From positions 248,001 to 312,000 of the forward strand of contig NZ_FPJO01000003.1 in assembly GCF_900119365.1 (NCBI RefSeq): a stretch of DNA of 64,000 nt, given 5' to 3'. Within the stretch, counting starts at the first letter, position 1. Each line of letters begins with the position of its first letter. Positions 44,923-57,426 of the stretch are shown one piece after another. The notes under the pieces were generated by a model that ran no database searches, was not told where the DNA came from, and saw only the letters and a program-made list of their open reading frames with translations. Position numbers and translations under genes: made by a program. Origin of the DNA: Streptomyces atratus. GTDB lineage: Bacteria > Actinomycetota > Actinomycetes > Streptomycetales > Streptomycetaceae.

Positions 44923-46200
44923 ATGCGGCAATTGGGCCGAAGAGGCTTTGTGGCGGGTGCGGCCGGGGTGGCCGCGGGGGTGGTGAGCGGGGTCACCGCG
45001 GCCGGTGACGCCGTCGCGGTCCCGCTCCGGCGGACCGGGGCGCCGGCCGGCACGGGCGCTCACCATGTCGCACGGCGAGAGCTGCGCGGGATGTGGGTCG
45101 CCACCGTCGCCAATCTCGACTGGCCCTCGAAGCCCGGCCTGACACCGGCCGCGCAGCGCGCCGAGCTGATCGCGTACCTCGACGAGGCCGTGGCACGGAG
45201 GCTGAACACCGTCATCCTCCAGGTCCGGCCGACCGCCGACGCGCTGTGGCCTTCACCTTACGAACCGTGGGCCCAGTACCTCACGGGCGTCCAGGGCAAG
45301 GACCCCGGCTGGGATCCGCTGGGCACCGCGGTCACCGAGGCGCACCGCCGCGGTCTGGAACTGCACGCCTGGTTCAACCCGTACCGGGTCGCCAACCACA
45401 CCGACCCGTCCCGGCTGGCCGCCACCCACCCGGCCAGACTGCACCCCGACTGGGTCCTGCCGTACGGCGGGAAGCTCTACTACAACCCCGGGATCCCCGA
45501 GGTCCGCCGCTTCGTCCAGGACGCGATGCTCGACGCGGTCCGCCGCTACGACATCGACGCCGTGCACTGGGACGACTACTTCTACCCGTACCCGGTGGCC
45601 GGGCAGGTCTTCGACGACGACGCCACGTACGCCAAGTACGGCGCGGGCTTCCCGGACAAGGCCGCCTGGCGGCGCGACAACACCGACAAGCTGGTGCGCG
45701 AGACCGCCGAGCGGATCAAGAAGATCAAGAAGAACGTCCAGTTCGGGATCAGCCCGTTCGGGGTGTGGCGCAACGCCGCTACCGACCCGCTCGGCTCCGA
45801 CACCAGGGCGGGGGTGCAGACCTACGACGATCTGTACGCCGACACCCGCGGCTGGGTCAGGAAGGGCTGGATCGACTACGTCTGCCCGCAGATCTACTGG
45901 AACATCGGCTTCGCCGCCGCCGACTACGCCAAGCTGCTGCCCTGGTGGAGCGAGGCCGTGCGCGGCACGGGCGTGGACCTTTTCGTGGGGGAGGCGCTCT
46001 ACAAGGCGGGCGACCCCGCCCAGCCCGCCGCCTGGCAGGACCCGGCCGAACTCTCCCGGCACCTCGACCTGGCCGCCGGGTACGACCAGGTGCGCGGTCA
46101 CGTCTACTTCTCCGGGAAGGACGTGGTCACGGACCGGATCGGGGCCATGGACCGGGTGGTCGGCGACCACTACCGCAACCGGGTGCGCCCGCCCCGCTGA
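44923..46200 (+). CDS. exported family 10-like glycosylhydrolase (GHL10/DUF187)
   Basis: 425 residues. A Tat-type signal is seen at the start: RRGFVAGAAGVAAGVVSGVT after GRRG. The mature part begins ELRGMWVATVANLDWPSKPG, then ILQVRPTADALWPSPYEPWA, WFNPYRVANHTDPS, DAVHWDDYFYPYP, FGISPFGVW and YVCPQIYW, the TIM-barrel pattern of GHL10 proteins. Acidic residues in HWDDYF are candidate catalysts. Enzymes of this group act on cell-wall or other polysaccharides; the substrate is unknown. Its export would depend on the TatA/TatC machinery encoded in this window. Confidence 0.88.
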   Translation: MRQLGRRGFVAGAAGVAAGVVSGVTAAGDAVAVPLRRTGAPAGTGAHHVARRELRGMWVATVANLDWPSKPGLTPAAQRAELIAYLDEAVARRLNTVILQVRPTADALWPSPYEPWAQYLTGVQGKDPGWDPLGTAVTEAHRRGLELHAWFNPYRVANHTDPSRLAATHPARLHPDWVLPYGGKLYYNPGIPEVRRFVQDAMLDAVRRYDIDAVHWDDYFYPYPVAGQVFDDDATYAKYGAGFPDKAAWRRDNTDKLVRETAERIKKIKKNVQFGISPFGVWRNAATDPLGSDTRAGVQTYDDLYADTRGWVRKGWIDYVCPQIYWNIGFAAADYAKLLPWWSEAVRGTGVDLFVGEALYKAGDPAQPAAWQDPAELSRHLDLAAGYDQVRGHVYFSGKDVVTDRIGAMDRVVGDHYRNRVRPPR

Positions 46201-46226
46201 CAGCAGCGGAGCGGACGCGATGTCGG

Positions 46227-46255
46227 GGGCGGGCCGCCAGGAGGCCGGCCCGCCC
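46227..46255. terminator. convergent terminator
   Basis: GGGCGGGCC (46227-46235) pairs with GGCCCGCCC (46247-46255), between the convergent GHL10 and DUF1918 genes. Confidence 0.6.
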
Positions 46256-46296
46256 GCGGCCCGGGGGCGAAGAGCAGTGCCGCCCGCCGGAGGCCG

Positions 46297-46509
46297 CTAC
46301 GGAGTCTCCGGAGCCTGCTTCCGGACGTGGGTGTGCTGTACGACGCTGTCGGGACCGGGTGAAATCAGGTGTTCGTGTCCGTCCGCGAAGCGGACGCGGT
46401 ACGGGGGAGCGCCCCCGGCCCCGAGCACTTCGACGATCTCTGCGACCTTGTCGTGCTGCCCCACGGTCCTGCCGTGTGTCAGCAGCCGGTCGCCCGTGTG
46501 TGCCTCCAT
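46297..46509 (-). CDS. DUF1918 domain protein
   Basis: 70 residues. MEAHTGDRLLTHGRTVGQHD, KVAEIVEVLG, PYRVRFADGHEHLISPGPDS match DUF1918, a small SH3-like beta-barrel family of unknown function. ATG at 46509 has GAGGAGGT upstream; a longer frame from 46527 lacks one. It may be stress-related as family members are often small induced proteins, but that is inference. Confidence 0.87.
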   Translation of the reverse strand: MEAHTGDRLLTHGRTVGQHDKVAEIVEVLGAGGAPPYRVRFADGHEHLISPGPDSVVQHTHVRKQAPETP

Positions 46510-46594
46510 CGGGACTGACCTCCTCACGGGTGGCGGTCCATGTCGACAAGTCTATGACCGAAAGCCGACTTCGCCCGGTGGGGCGGTCCCGCCC

Positions 46595-47579
<985 letters not shown>

Positions 47580-47581
<2 letters not shown>

Positions 47582-49049
47582 GCAAGAGCGTAGCAGTGTC
47601 GCTGACTTGGTCGAATCCCTACGGGGCGAGCTGAACCGCTACTCACCCGGTGGAAAGCTGCCGTCCAGCCGGGCCCTCGTGGAGCGCTTCCGGGTCAGCC
47701 CGGTCACCGTCTCCCGGGCCATCGCCCAGCTCGTCGCCGAGGGCCTCGTGGTCACCAGGCCGGGCTCGGGCGCCTTCCGGGCGCAGCCCCGTACCGAGGT
47801 GCCCCCGCCGGGCGACACCTCCTGGCAGGAGGTCTCCCTCAGCGGCGACGGCGGCCCCGAGGTGGTGCCGCGCACCGTCGACGCCTCCGGCGTCCTGGTC
47901 ACGCTCGCCGCACCGCCGCCCGGGGTCATCGAGCTGAACGGCGGCTACCTCCACTCCTCGCTCCAGCCGGAGCGGGCGCTCGCCGCCGCCCTCGCCCGGG
48001 CCGGCCGCCGCCCCGGCGCCTGGGGCCGGCCGCCCACCGACGGCCTCACCGAACTGCGGTCCTGGTTCGCCCGGGAGATCGGGCCCGCGCTCACCGCCGC
48101 CGACGTGCTGATCACCGCGGGCGGTCAGAGCGCCCTGGCCACCGCACTGCGCGCGCTCGCCCCGCCCGGCGCCCCGCTGCTGGTCGAGTCACCCACGTAC
48201 CCCGGCATGCTGGCGGTCGCCCGCGCCGCCGGACTGCGGCCCGTTCCGGTGCCGGTCGACGCCGACGGCGTACGGCCGGAGCTGCTCGACGCCGCGTTCC
48301 GGGCCACCGGCGCCCGCGTCTTCGTCTGCCAGCCGCTCTTCCAGAACCCGACCGGCGCGGTCCTCGCCCCCGAACGGCGCGCCGAGGTCGTCCGGATCGC
48401 CCGCGCGGCGGGCGCCTTCGTCGTCGAGGACGACTTCGCGCGCCGGCTGGGCCACGAGGACGCCGGGCCGCTGCCCGCGCCGCTGGCCGCCGACGACCCG
48501 GACGGGGTGGTCGTCCATGTCCGCTCCCTCACCAAGATCGCTTCGCCGAGCCTGCGGGTGGGGGCGCTCGCCGCCCGCGGGCCGGTGCTGGGCCGGCTGC
48601 GGGCCATCCAGGTCGTCGACAGCTTCTTCGTCCCCCGGCCGCTCCAGGAGGCCGCGCTCGAACTCGTCGGTTCCCCGTCCTGGGGCCACCATCTGCGTTC
48701 CGTGGCGACCGGGCTGAAGAACCGTCGCACCGCCATGACGACGGCCCTGAGCCGGGAACTGCCCGCCCTCGCACTCCCGCACATCCCCGCCGGGGGCGGC
48801 AGCCTGTGGCTGCGCCTGCCCGAAGCGGAGGCCGGTACGGACGAGTCCGCGGTGGTCTCGGCGGCCCTGCGGGCGGGGGTCGCCATCGCGCCCGGCCGCC
48901 CGTACTTCTGCGCGGAACCCCCGTCCCCGCAGATCCGGCTGAGCTTCGCCGCGGTCGCCGGGGCGGCCGAGATCGCCGAGGGGATCCGGCGGCTGCGCTC
49001 CGCCTGCGACGAAGTCCTGACCGGTTCCACGGGCGGCTTCCAGCCCTGA
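47580..49049 (+). CDS. MocR-type GntR regulator with aminotransferase domain
   Basis: 489 residues. The GntR winged HTH is LVESLRGELNRYSPGGKLPS, SRALVERFRVSPVTVSRAIA, VTRPGSGAF. A fold-type I aminotransferase domain fills residues 115-480: ITAGGQSALATALRALAPPG, ESPTYPGMLAVARAAGLRPV, LFQNPTGAVL, and the PLP lysine Lys319 in VRSLTKIASPSLRVG. Such proteins use PLP adducts as effectors. Divergent from an EamA transporter, a common target of MocR proteins. A leaderless start is likely because no ribosome site precedes ATG 47580. Confidence 0.92.
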
Positions 49050-49150
49050 CCGGGGTGGCCGACGCGATCCCTGAGAAGGCCGCTTCAAGCCAATAGAGGG
49101 CCGGCGCCGCCGGATCCGCCGCGGTCCGGGCCGGGCCGGAAGGACTCGTG

Positions 49151-49771
49151 ATGGACCTCTTGACCGGAAGGGTGTTCGGATCCACGATCACCGCCATGAC
49201 TTCCAGAGTCTCGTTGGTCGCCGCGGCACGCAGCTCCGCCGCGCTCGCCGAGCGCTTCGACGACGACCGGCCACTCGACCACACCGGTCTGTACGAGATA
49301 CGGCTCGCCGCGCCCGCTCTCATGCCGCTGGGCGCCGCCGAGTTGCGCTACTGCTCGCCGACTCCGCGCAGCCGCGCGACCGGCGACGCGCTCGGCTTCG
49401 CCCCGCTCGTCCAGCCGGCCCTGCGCGACTGCGACATGGGCCGCTGGCGCGGCTGGACCCTCGCCGACGTCACAGCATGCGAACCCGCGGCGGTCGATGC
49501 CTGGCTGGCGGACCCGCGCTCGGCCCCGCACGGCGGTGAACCGCTGCTCGCGTTCATCTTGCGGATAGGGGGCTGGCTGGACACCCGCCCTGCATGCGAC
49601 GGCGCCATCGTCGCCGTCGCCGAACCGGCGGTCGTCCGGGCCGCGCTCGTCTACGCGCTCAAGGCGCCGCCGTCGACGTACTGGAGCGTGGACGTCGGGC
49701 CGCTCTCCACGGTCACGCTCACGGGTGTGCCCGGCCGCTGGAGTCTCAGGCTCGAAGCGGGAGTCCGCTGA
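49151..49771 (+). CDS. histidine phosphatase superfamily protein
   Basis: 206 residues. RVSLVAAARSSAALAERFDD, LRYCSPTPRSRATGDALGF, LRDCDMGRWRGWTLADV and PRSAPHGGEPLLAFILRIGG follow the phosphoglycerate-mutase-like fold. The usual RHG active-site motif is replaced by AAARS, so the nucleophilic histidine is missing and catalysis is doubtful. In other streptomycetes relatives lie beside CbtA/CbtB cobalt transport genes; none are here. ATG 49151 has AAGGA upstream; ATG 49196 (MTSRVSL) is an alternative without a ribosome site. Confidence 0.72.
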   Translation: MDLLTGRVFGSTITAMTSRVSLVAAARSSAALAERFDDDRPLDHTGLYEIRLAAPALMPLGAAELRYCSPTPRSRATGDALGFAPLVQPALRDCDMGRWRGWTLADVTACEPAAVDAWLADPRSAPHGGEPLLAFILRIGGWLDTRPACDGAIVAVAEPAVVRAALVYALKAPPSTYWSVDVGPLSTVTLTGVPGRWSLRLEAGVR

Positions 49772-50061
49772 AATTTCCTGGAGAAATTCCCGGCGGATTT
49801 CCGGGAGTACGGGGAGCCGGGCGCCGTGGCCGCCGTACGTGCCGACGGGCCCGCGCTCTGTCTCCGGGGCGGCCGGGCGGACGGTGCCCGCGTCCGGCTC
49901 CGGAGCGGACGGCCCTGGTCAGCGTCCGGTGAGCGGACAGGGGCGACCGCTCGGTGCGCCCCGGCCCTCGACGGCCGGAGGTCTCGCGGGCCTCGTCGCC
50001 CCGGTGGCCGTGCACTGGCCGGAATTCGTTGCGGCGGGGCCGCCGCCTGCGTACGACGACC
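49772..50061. other. intergenic region with AT-rich imperfect repeats
   Basis: No gene is recognised. At 49769-49806 three related blocks GAAATTTCC, GAAATTCCC and GATTTCCGG occur in tandem and can pair with each other. They stand out as AT-rich in this background. The rest is GC-rich without structure. Confidence 0.45.
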
Positions 50062-50100
50062 GGCGCCGGGTCCGCCGGGGTGTGCGGCGGACCCGGCGCC
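50062..50100 (-). terminator. terminator after the HTH-ClpN gene
   Basis: GGCGCCGGGTCCGCC (50062-50076) and GGCGGACCCGGCGCC (50086-50100) form a perfect 15-bp stem 4 bp beyond the gene stop. Confidence 0.75.
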
Positions 50101-50104
50101 TCGT

Positions 50105-50848
50105 TCAGCCCTCCTCCCGCGAGCCGGTGAGGAGGGTGAGGGCCTCGGCGATGCCCGTCTCGGCGGTCGCCTTGTCGATGCCGAGGCCCGTCAGCACGCC
50201 CGCGCCGTCCTCCTGCTCCAGCAGCGCGAGCAGGATGTGCTCGGTGCCGATGTAGTTGTGGCCCATCCGAAGGGCCTCCCGGAACGTCAGTTCCAGCGCC
50301 TTGCGGGCTTCGGCGTCGTACGGGACGATCTCCGGCAGCTCACCGGTGACGGCCGGTGGCAGTGCCTCGGTCGCGGCCCGGCGGACGTCCTCCAGCGTGA
50401 TGCCCTGGGCCTTGACGAACGCCGCGGCCAGCCCCTCCGGCTCGCTGAGCAGCCCCAGCACCAGGTGTGCGGTGCCCACCTCGTCGTTGTGTGCGGTGCG
50501 GGACTCGTTCTGCGCGGCCATCACGACGTTCCTGGCCCGAGGGGTGAAGCGGCTGAACCCCTGACCGGGGTCGAGATCCGACACCTCGCCGGGGTCCTTG
50601 GCCACGAACCGCTTCTGGGCCGCCTGCCTGGTCACCCCCATGCTCTTGCCGATCTCGGTCCAGGAGGCGCCCGAGCGCCGTGCCTGGTCCACGAAGTGGC
50701 CGATCAGATGGTCGGCGATGTCACCGAGGTGGTCCGCGGCGATCACCGCGTCGGAGAGCTGGTCGAGGGCGTCGGTGTGCACCTTCTTGATGGCCTCGAT
50801 CAGGTCGTCGAGGCGTACGGGATGCGTCGGGCGTACGGGATTCACCAT
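50105..50848 (-). CDS. HTH-ClpN repressor-like protein (ClpC2-type, no ATPase)
   Basis: 247 residues. Residues 1-95 are helical with an HTH at 62-81 (SWTEIGKSMGVTRQAAQKRF). Two Clp N-terminal repeats follow: 101-160 (FTPRARNVVMAAQNESRTAH, GTAHLVLGLLSEPEGLAAAF) and 178-240 (DAEARKALELTFREALRMGH, YIGTEHILLALLEQEDGAGV). No AAA+ module is present. The pattern is that of mycobacterial ClpC2, reported as an autorepressor whose Clp-N domain binds cyclomarin-like peptides. Two perfect operators overlap its promoter. The likely job is to sense Clp-targeting compounds or damaged proteins. Confidence 0.85.
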   Translation of the reverse strand: MVNPVRPTHPVRLDDLIEAIKKVHTDALDQLSDAVIAADHLGDIADHLIGHFVDQARRSGASWTEIGKSMGVTRQAAQKRFVAKDPGEVSDLDPGQGFSRFTPRARNVVMAAQNESRTAHNDEVGTAHLVLGLLSEPEGLAAAFVKAQGITLEDVRRAATEALPPAVTGELPEIVPYDAEARKALELTFREALRMGHNYIGTEHILLALLEQEDGAGVLTGLGIDKATAETGIAEALTLLTGSREEG

Positions 50849-50849
50849 G

Positions 50850-50896
50850 TGTCAACCGTAGGTTGACAGTCTCAAGGTGTCAACCATTGGTTGACA
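50850..50896 (-). promoter_or_regulatory. two perfect operators enclosing a leaderless promoter
   Basis: TGTCAACC-GTA-GGTTGACA (50850-50868) and TGTCAACC-ATT-GGTTGACA (50878-50896) have centres 28 bp apart. On the minus strand TTGACA (50883-50878), a 17-bp spacer and TACGGT (50860-50855) form a strong promoter lying across both. The -10 ends 6 nt before the ATG at 50848, so the mRNA should be leaderless. Binding by the encoded HTH protein would block it. Confidence 0.75.
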
Positions 50897-50927
50897 GTGG
50901 GGGTCGGTGGGGCGAGGCATCACGGAA

Positions 50928-51437
50928 TCACCGGGGCGGCGCGGATGCGTTGCAGAAGACGCATGCGTCCCAGTACGCCGGCGCGCACAGCACGCGGTGC
51001 TGTACGCACGAGGCCATGGCGGCCTCCTCCGGACCGGGAAAGGGGGAAAGGGCGTTCTGCGGCTCGGCGTCGGCAGGGTCGAACGCCTCGACCATCTCCC
51101 GGTACTGCCGCAGGAATCCCTCGGCGAAGGGCGGTTCGTAATCCAGCTCGTCCCACCGGTGCCTGCGCAGGGCCAGATCGAGTACCCGCAGGACGAAGTC
51201 CTTCGCCGCGGCCTGCTCGCCGGGGGAGCTGCCCCAGTCGATCTCCTCCAGGTCGAATCCGACCACCCCGCGCCCCACGGCGCTCTGGTCCTTCAGGGTC
51301 AGCAGGGTGGCGAAGCGGTACTCCCAGACGCTCTCGGCGAGATCGGACACGGCCAGCATGAGCACGTCGATGAAGACGTCCGTGCTCCCGTTGGACATGG
51401 ACAGACTGCGGCCTCCGCCGTGGAATGTGTTCCCCAT
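50928..51437 (-). CDS. hypothetical protein with Cys/His-rich C-terminus
   Basis: 169 residues. The body is acidic and helical (VFIDVLMLAVSDLAESVWEY, RFATLLTLKDQSAVGRGVVG, LDLALRRHRWDELDYEPPFA). The end carries CVQHRVLCAPAYWDACVFCN, four cysteines and one histidine that could bind zinc. A -10-like TACGGT (51449-51444 on the minus strand) ends 6 nt before the ATG, again a leaderless form. No family recognised. It lies upstream of the HTH-ClpN gene on the same strand but has its own likely promoter. Confidence 0.65.
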   Translation of the reverse strand: MGNTFHGGGRSLSMSNGSTDVFIDVLMLAVSDLAESVWEYRFATLLTLKDQSAVGRGVVGFDLEEIDWGSSPGEQAAAKDFVLRVLDLALRRHRWDELDYEPPFAEGFLRQYREMVEAFDPADAEPQNALSPFPGPEEAAMASCVQHRVLCAPAYWDACVFCNASAPPR

Positions 51438-51546
51438 CCCGACACCGTAGCGAGGCCGGGCGGCGATGTCCGGCCCCGGTATGACGGAGCGCGCCGCCCG
51501 GCGGGGGTGCCGGGCGGCGCGCTCGTTCAGCGGGTGCGGGTGCGGG

Positions 51547-52044
51547 TCAGATGGTGCCGCTGTCCGCGATGGTGATCTTCGCCTGCGTGCGGCCGCTCTG
51601 CGAGCCGAGGGCCTCGATCTTCTTGACCAGCTTCATGCTGTCCTCGTCGTCGACCTCGCCGAAGACCACGTGCTTGCCGTCCAGCCACGACGTCACGATC
51701 GTCGTGATGAAGAACTGCGAGCCGTTGGAGTTGGGGCCGCTGTTGGCCATGGACAGCTGGCCCGGCTTGGTGTGCGACAGCTTGAAGTTCTCGTCCGGGA
51801 ACTTGGCGCCGTAGATGCTCTTGCCGCCGGTGCCGTCGCCCCGGGTGAAGTCGCCGCCCTGCAGCATGAAGTCCGGGATGACACGGTGGAACGAGGAGCC
51901 CTTGTAGCCGAAGCCCTTCTCGCCGGTCGCCAGCTGGCGGAAGTTCTCCGCGGTCTTGGGAACGATGTCGTCGAACAGCTTGAACGTGATCCGCCCGGCG
52001 GGCTCGTCGTTGATGGTGATGTCGAAGTAAACCTTGCTCGTCAT
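51547..52044 (-). CDS. cyclophilin-type peptidyl-prolyl cis-trans isomerase
   Basis: 165 residues. [80 protein letters not shown] and [12 protein letters not shown] form the complete cyclophilin A-like domain with the catalytic Arg in SSFHRVIP. Cytoplasmic, no signal peptide. It speeds proline isomerisation in folding. ATG at 52044 with AGGATGG upstream; a frame from 52104 lacks homology. The gene is monocistronic in appearance. Confidence 0.95.
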   Translation of the reverse strand: MTSKVYFDITINDEPAGRITFKLFDDIVPKTAENFRQLATGEKGFGYKGSSFHRVIPDFMLQGGDFTRGDGTGGKSIYGAKFPDENFKLSHTKPGQLSMANSGPNSNGSQFFITTIVTSWLDGKHVVFGEVDDEDSMKLVKKIEALGSQSGRTQAKITIADSGTI

Positions 52045-52530
52045 GGAACCATCCTGACATCGACTCGTTCGGCGCGTACGGGCGGGCACGGGTGACACGC
52101 CCACTCGGGGGCGTCCGCTCGCCCGCGGTGCTCCTGCATGCGTGCCGGACCCTGCGGGCCCGGCCAGGTCCGGACGAAGGGCCCCAGGTCGGCGGGTGTG
52201 CCGCAGGTGGGCGCCGATCTGCAGGAACGCCGGGACGAGCGGGGCCGCGGGGGCGACCGTTGCCGAGCCGGGTCGCGATGGCGTTCACCGCGTCGCCGTC
52301 GACGTGGAGCGAGGTGACGCGGTCCCGGGACCAGGGCGCGACCCCGCGCCGGGACCCGTGGCCGAGGCCGTCCCGGCGTACCTCGAAGTACTCCCCGGGC
52401 TCGCCGCGCACGGCCCGTACGACCTGGTTCACCGCGATCCCCACAGCGCCCGGCGCGAGGCCTGTCAGGAGGCCGATCGCCTTGCTGCTGCCCGCCGACC
52501 CCTCGCCGGGGGAGTCGAGCACCAGGATCT
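52045..52530. other. region without a confident gene between cyclophilin and argC
   Basis: About 490 bp. A minus-strand frame from 52546 gives plausible-looking sequence ([40 protein letters not shown]), and other frames nearby continue with [14 protein letters not shown] and [15 protein letters not shown]. This could be a frameshifted small gene divergent from argC, but no family is recognised. Confidence 0.4.
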
Positions 52531-54759
<2,229 letters not shown>

Positions 54760-54763
<4 letters not shown>

Positions 54764-55662
54764 GCGCGGCGCGGAAACACACCGCCCTCCCGAAGGCGCA
54801 GATCCTCATCGAGGCACTGCCCTGGCTGACCCGGCACAACGGCAAGACCGTCGTCATCAAGTTCGGCGGCAACGCCATGATCGACGACGAGCTGAAGGCG
54901 GCCTTCGCCCAGGACGTGGTCTTCCTGCGCCAGGCCGGCCTCAAGCCCGTCGTCGTGCACGGCGGCGGCCCGCAGATCAGCGCCCAGCTCGACAAGCAGG
55001 GCCTGGTCAGCGAGTTCAAGGCGGGCCTGCGCGTCACCACGCCCGAGGCGATGGACGTCGTACGGATGGTGCTCGCCGGACAGGTCCAGCGCGAACTCGT
55101 CGGCCTGCTCAACCAGCACGGCCCGCTCGCCGTCGGCATGACCGGCGAGGACGCCCGCACCATCACCGCCGTCCAGCACCGGCCGAACATCGACGGCGAG
55201 CTCGTCGACATCGGCCGGGTCGGCGAGATCACCGCCATCGACACCGGGGCGATCCAGGCGCTGCTGGACGACGGCCGGATCCCGGTCATCTCCTCCATCG
55301 CCCGCTCCGCCGACGACAACCACGTCTACAACGTCAACGCCGACACCGCGGCCGCGGCGCTCGCCGCCGCGCTGAACGCCGAGACGCTGATGGTCCTCAC
55401 CGACGTCGAGGGCCTCTACGAGGACTGGCCCAACAGCGACGACGTGATCAGCCGGCTCACCGCGGCCGAGCTGGAGCAGCTGCTGCCGGAACTCTCCAGC
55501 GGCATGGTGCCGAAGATGCAGGGCTGCCTGCACGCCGTGCGCAACGGCGTCGAGACCGCCCGCGTGATCGACGGCCGGGTCCAGCACTCGATCCTGCTGG
55601 AGATCTTCACCGACGAAGGAATCGGCACGATGGTCGTGCCCGATGCACAGGGGGAGTCATGA
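54760..55662 (+). CDS. argB: acetylglutamate kinase
   Basis: 300 residues of the amino acid kinase fold. [20 protein letters not shown] near residue 30, [20 protein letters not shown] near 66 and the ATP/Mg region [20 protein letters not shown] are intact. [18 protein letters not shown] and [19 protein letters not shown] are found at the end. It phosphorylates N-acetylglutamate and is the usual arginine-feedback step. Coupled to argJ and argD by ATGA overlaps. Confidence 0.97.
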
Positions 55663-56855
55663 GCAACCAGGAGCTCGCACAGCGCTGGAGCCACGCGCTG
55701 ATGGACAACTACGGGACCCCGAAGCTGTCCCTGGTCCGCGGCGAGGGCGCCCGGGTGTGGGACGCCGACGGCACCGAGTACCTCGACTTCGTCGGCGGGA
55801 TCGCGGTGAACGCGCTGGGGCACGCCCACCCCGCCGTCGTCGAGGCCGTCTCCACCCAGATCGCCTCCCTCGGCCATGTCTCCAACCTCTTCATCGCCGA
55901 ACCGCCCGTCGCCCTCGCCGAACGGCTGCTCCAGCTCTTCGGCCGAAGTGGCCGCGTCTACTTCTCCAACTCGGGCGCCGAGGCCAACGAGGCCGCCTTC
56001 AAGATCGGCCGGCTGACCGGGCGGACCCACATGGTCGCCACCGAAGGCGGTTTCCACGGCCGGACCATGGGCGCGCTCGCGCTGACCGGCCAGCCCGCGA
56101 AGCGCGACCCGTTCCTCCCGCTGCCCGGTGACGTCACGCACGTCCCGTACGGTGACGCGGACGCCCTGCGGGCCGCCGTCACCACTGACACCGCACTGGT
56201 GATCATCGAGCCGGTCCAGGGTGAGAACGGTGTGGTCGTGCCGCCCGCCGGGTATCTGGAGGCCGCCCGGGAGATCACCCGCGCCACCGGCACCCTGCTG
56301 GTGCTCGACGAGGTGCAGACCGGCATCGGCCGTTGCGGCCAGTGGTTCGAACACCAGGCCCACCAGGGCGTCGAGCCCGATGTCGTCACCCTCGCCAAGG
56401 GCCTCGGCGGCGGACTGCCGATCGGCGCGACCGTGGCCTTCGGCCCGGCGGCCGAGCTGCTGAAGCCGGGCCAGCACGGCACGACCTTCGGCGGCAACCC
56501 GATCGCCTGCGCCGCCGGACTCGCCGTCCTGGACACCCTGGCCGCCGACGGAGCCCTGGACCGGGTCAAGCGGCTCGGCGAGAAGATCAGGGACGGCGTG
56601 GAGGGTCTCGGTCACCCGCTGGTATCCCATGTCCGCGGCTCCGGACTGCTGCTGGGTATCGTGCTCACCGAGCCCCTCGCACCCCAGGTGCAACAGGCGG
56701 CTCAGAGCGCCGGAATCCTGGTGAACGCACCCGCCCCCGATGTCCTGCGGCTCATGCCGCCGCTGATCATCGGCGACGCGGAAGTGAACGCGTTGCTCCA
56801 GGCACTGCCCGGCGCTCTCGACGCGGGACAAGGGGACGGACGATCCGGAGAATGA
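55659..56855 (+). CDS. argD: acetylornithine aminotransferase
   Basis: 398 residues, class III PLP aminotransferase. [55 protein letters not shown] and the PLP lysine Lys247 in [19 protein letters not shown] are present. It converts N-acetylglutamate semialdehyde to N-acetylornithine. ATGA overlap with argB; argR follows after 10 bp. Confidence 0.97.
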   Translation: MSNQELAQRWSHALMDNYGTPKLSLVRGEGARVWDADGTEYLDFVGGIAVNALGHAHPAVVEAVSTQIASLGHVSNLFIAEPPVALAERLLQLFGRSGRVYFSNSGAEANEAAFKIGRLTGRTHMVATEGGFHGRTMGALALTGQPAKRDPFLPLPGDVTHVPYGDADALRAAVTTDTALVIIEPVQGENGVVVPPAGYLEAAREITRATGTLLVLDEVQTGIGRCGQWFEHQAHQGVEPDVVTLAKGLGGGLPIGATVAFGPAAELLKPGQHGTTFGGNPIACAAGLAVLDTLAADGALDRVKRLGEKIRDGVEGLGHPLVSHVRGSGLLLGIVLTEPLAPQVQQAAQSAGILVNAPAPDVLRLMPPLIIGDAEVNALLQALPGALDAGQGDGRSGE

Positions 56856-56865
56856 GGCGACGACG

Positions 56866-57402
56866 ATGACCGAGGCGCAGGAAACCGAGTACGGCGGGCC
56901 GTCCGTGCCGCAGACCCGCACCGCACGCCACCGCCGGATCGTGGACATCCTGAACCGGCAGCCGGTGCGCTCGCAGAGCCAGCTGGCCAAGCTCCTCGCC
57001 GACGACGGGCTGAGCGTCACCCAGGCGACGCTCTCCCGCGATCTGGACGAGCTGGGCGCGGTGAAGATCCGCAACACCGGCGGCGAGCTGATCTACGCGG
57101 TGCCCAGCGAGGGCGGTTTCCGCACCCCGCAGGCACCGCTGGGCGGGTCGGCGAAGGAGGAGCGGATGCGGCGGCTCTCCGCCGAACTGCTCATCTCCGC
57201 GGAGGCATCGGCCAACCTCGTGGTGCTGCGCACCCCTCCGGGCGCGGCCCAGTTCCTCGCCTCGGCCATCGACCAGGCCGAACTGCACGACATCCTGGGC
57301 ACCATCGCGGGCGACGACACCCTGATGCTGATCAGCCGTGACCCGGCGGGCGGTCAGGCGCTTGCCGACCATCTGCTGCGACTGGCGCAGAACGAGCGCT
57401 GA
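56866..57402 (+). CDS. argR: arginine repressor ArgR
   Basis: 178 residues. The N-terminal winged HTH is [56 protein letters not shown]. The C-terminal hexamerisation/arginine domain has [20 protein letters not shown] and [17 protein letters not shown] with the aspartate pair for arginine. Last gene of the argCJBDR unit, it closes a feedback loop on the ARG boxes before argC and argH. Confidence 0.96.
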   Translation: MTEAQETEYGGPSVPQTRTARHRRIVDILNRQPVRSQSQLAKLLADDGLSVTQATLSRDLDELGAVKIRNTGGELIYAVPSEGGFRTPQAPLGGSAKEERMRRLSAELLISAEASANLVVLRTPPGAAQFLASAIDQAELHDILGTIAGDDTLMLISRDPAGGQALADHLLRLAQNER

Positions 57403-57426
57403 GCGGACCGGTGTTGCCGGCTTCCG

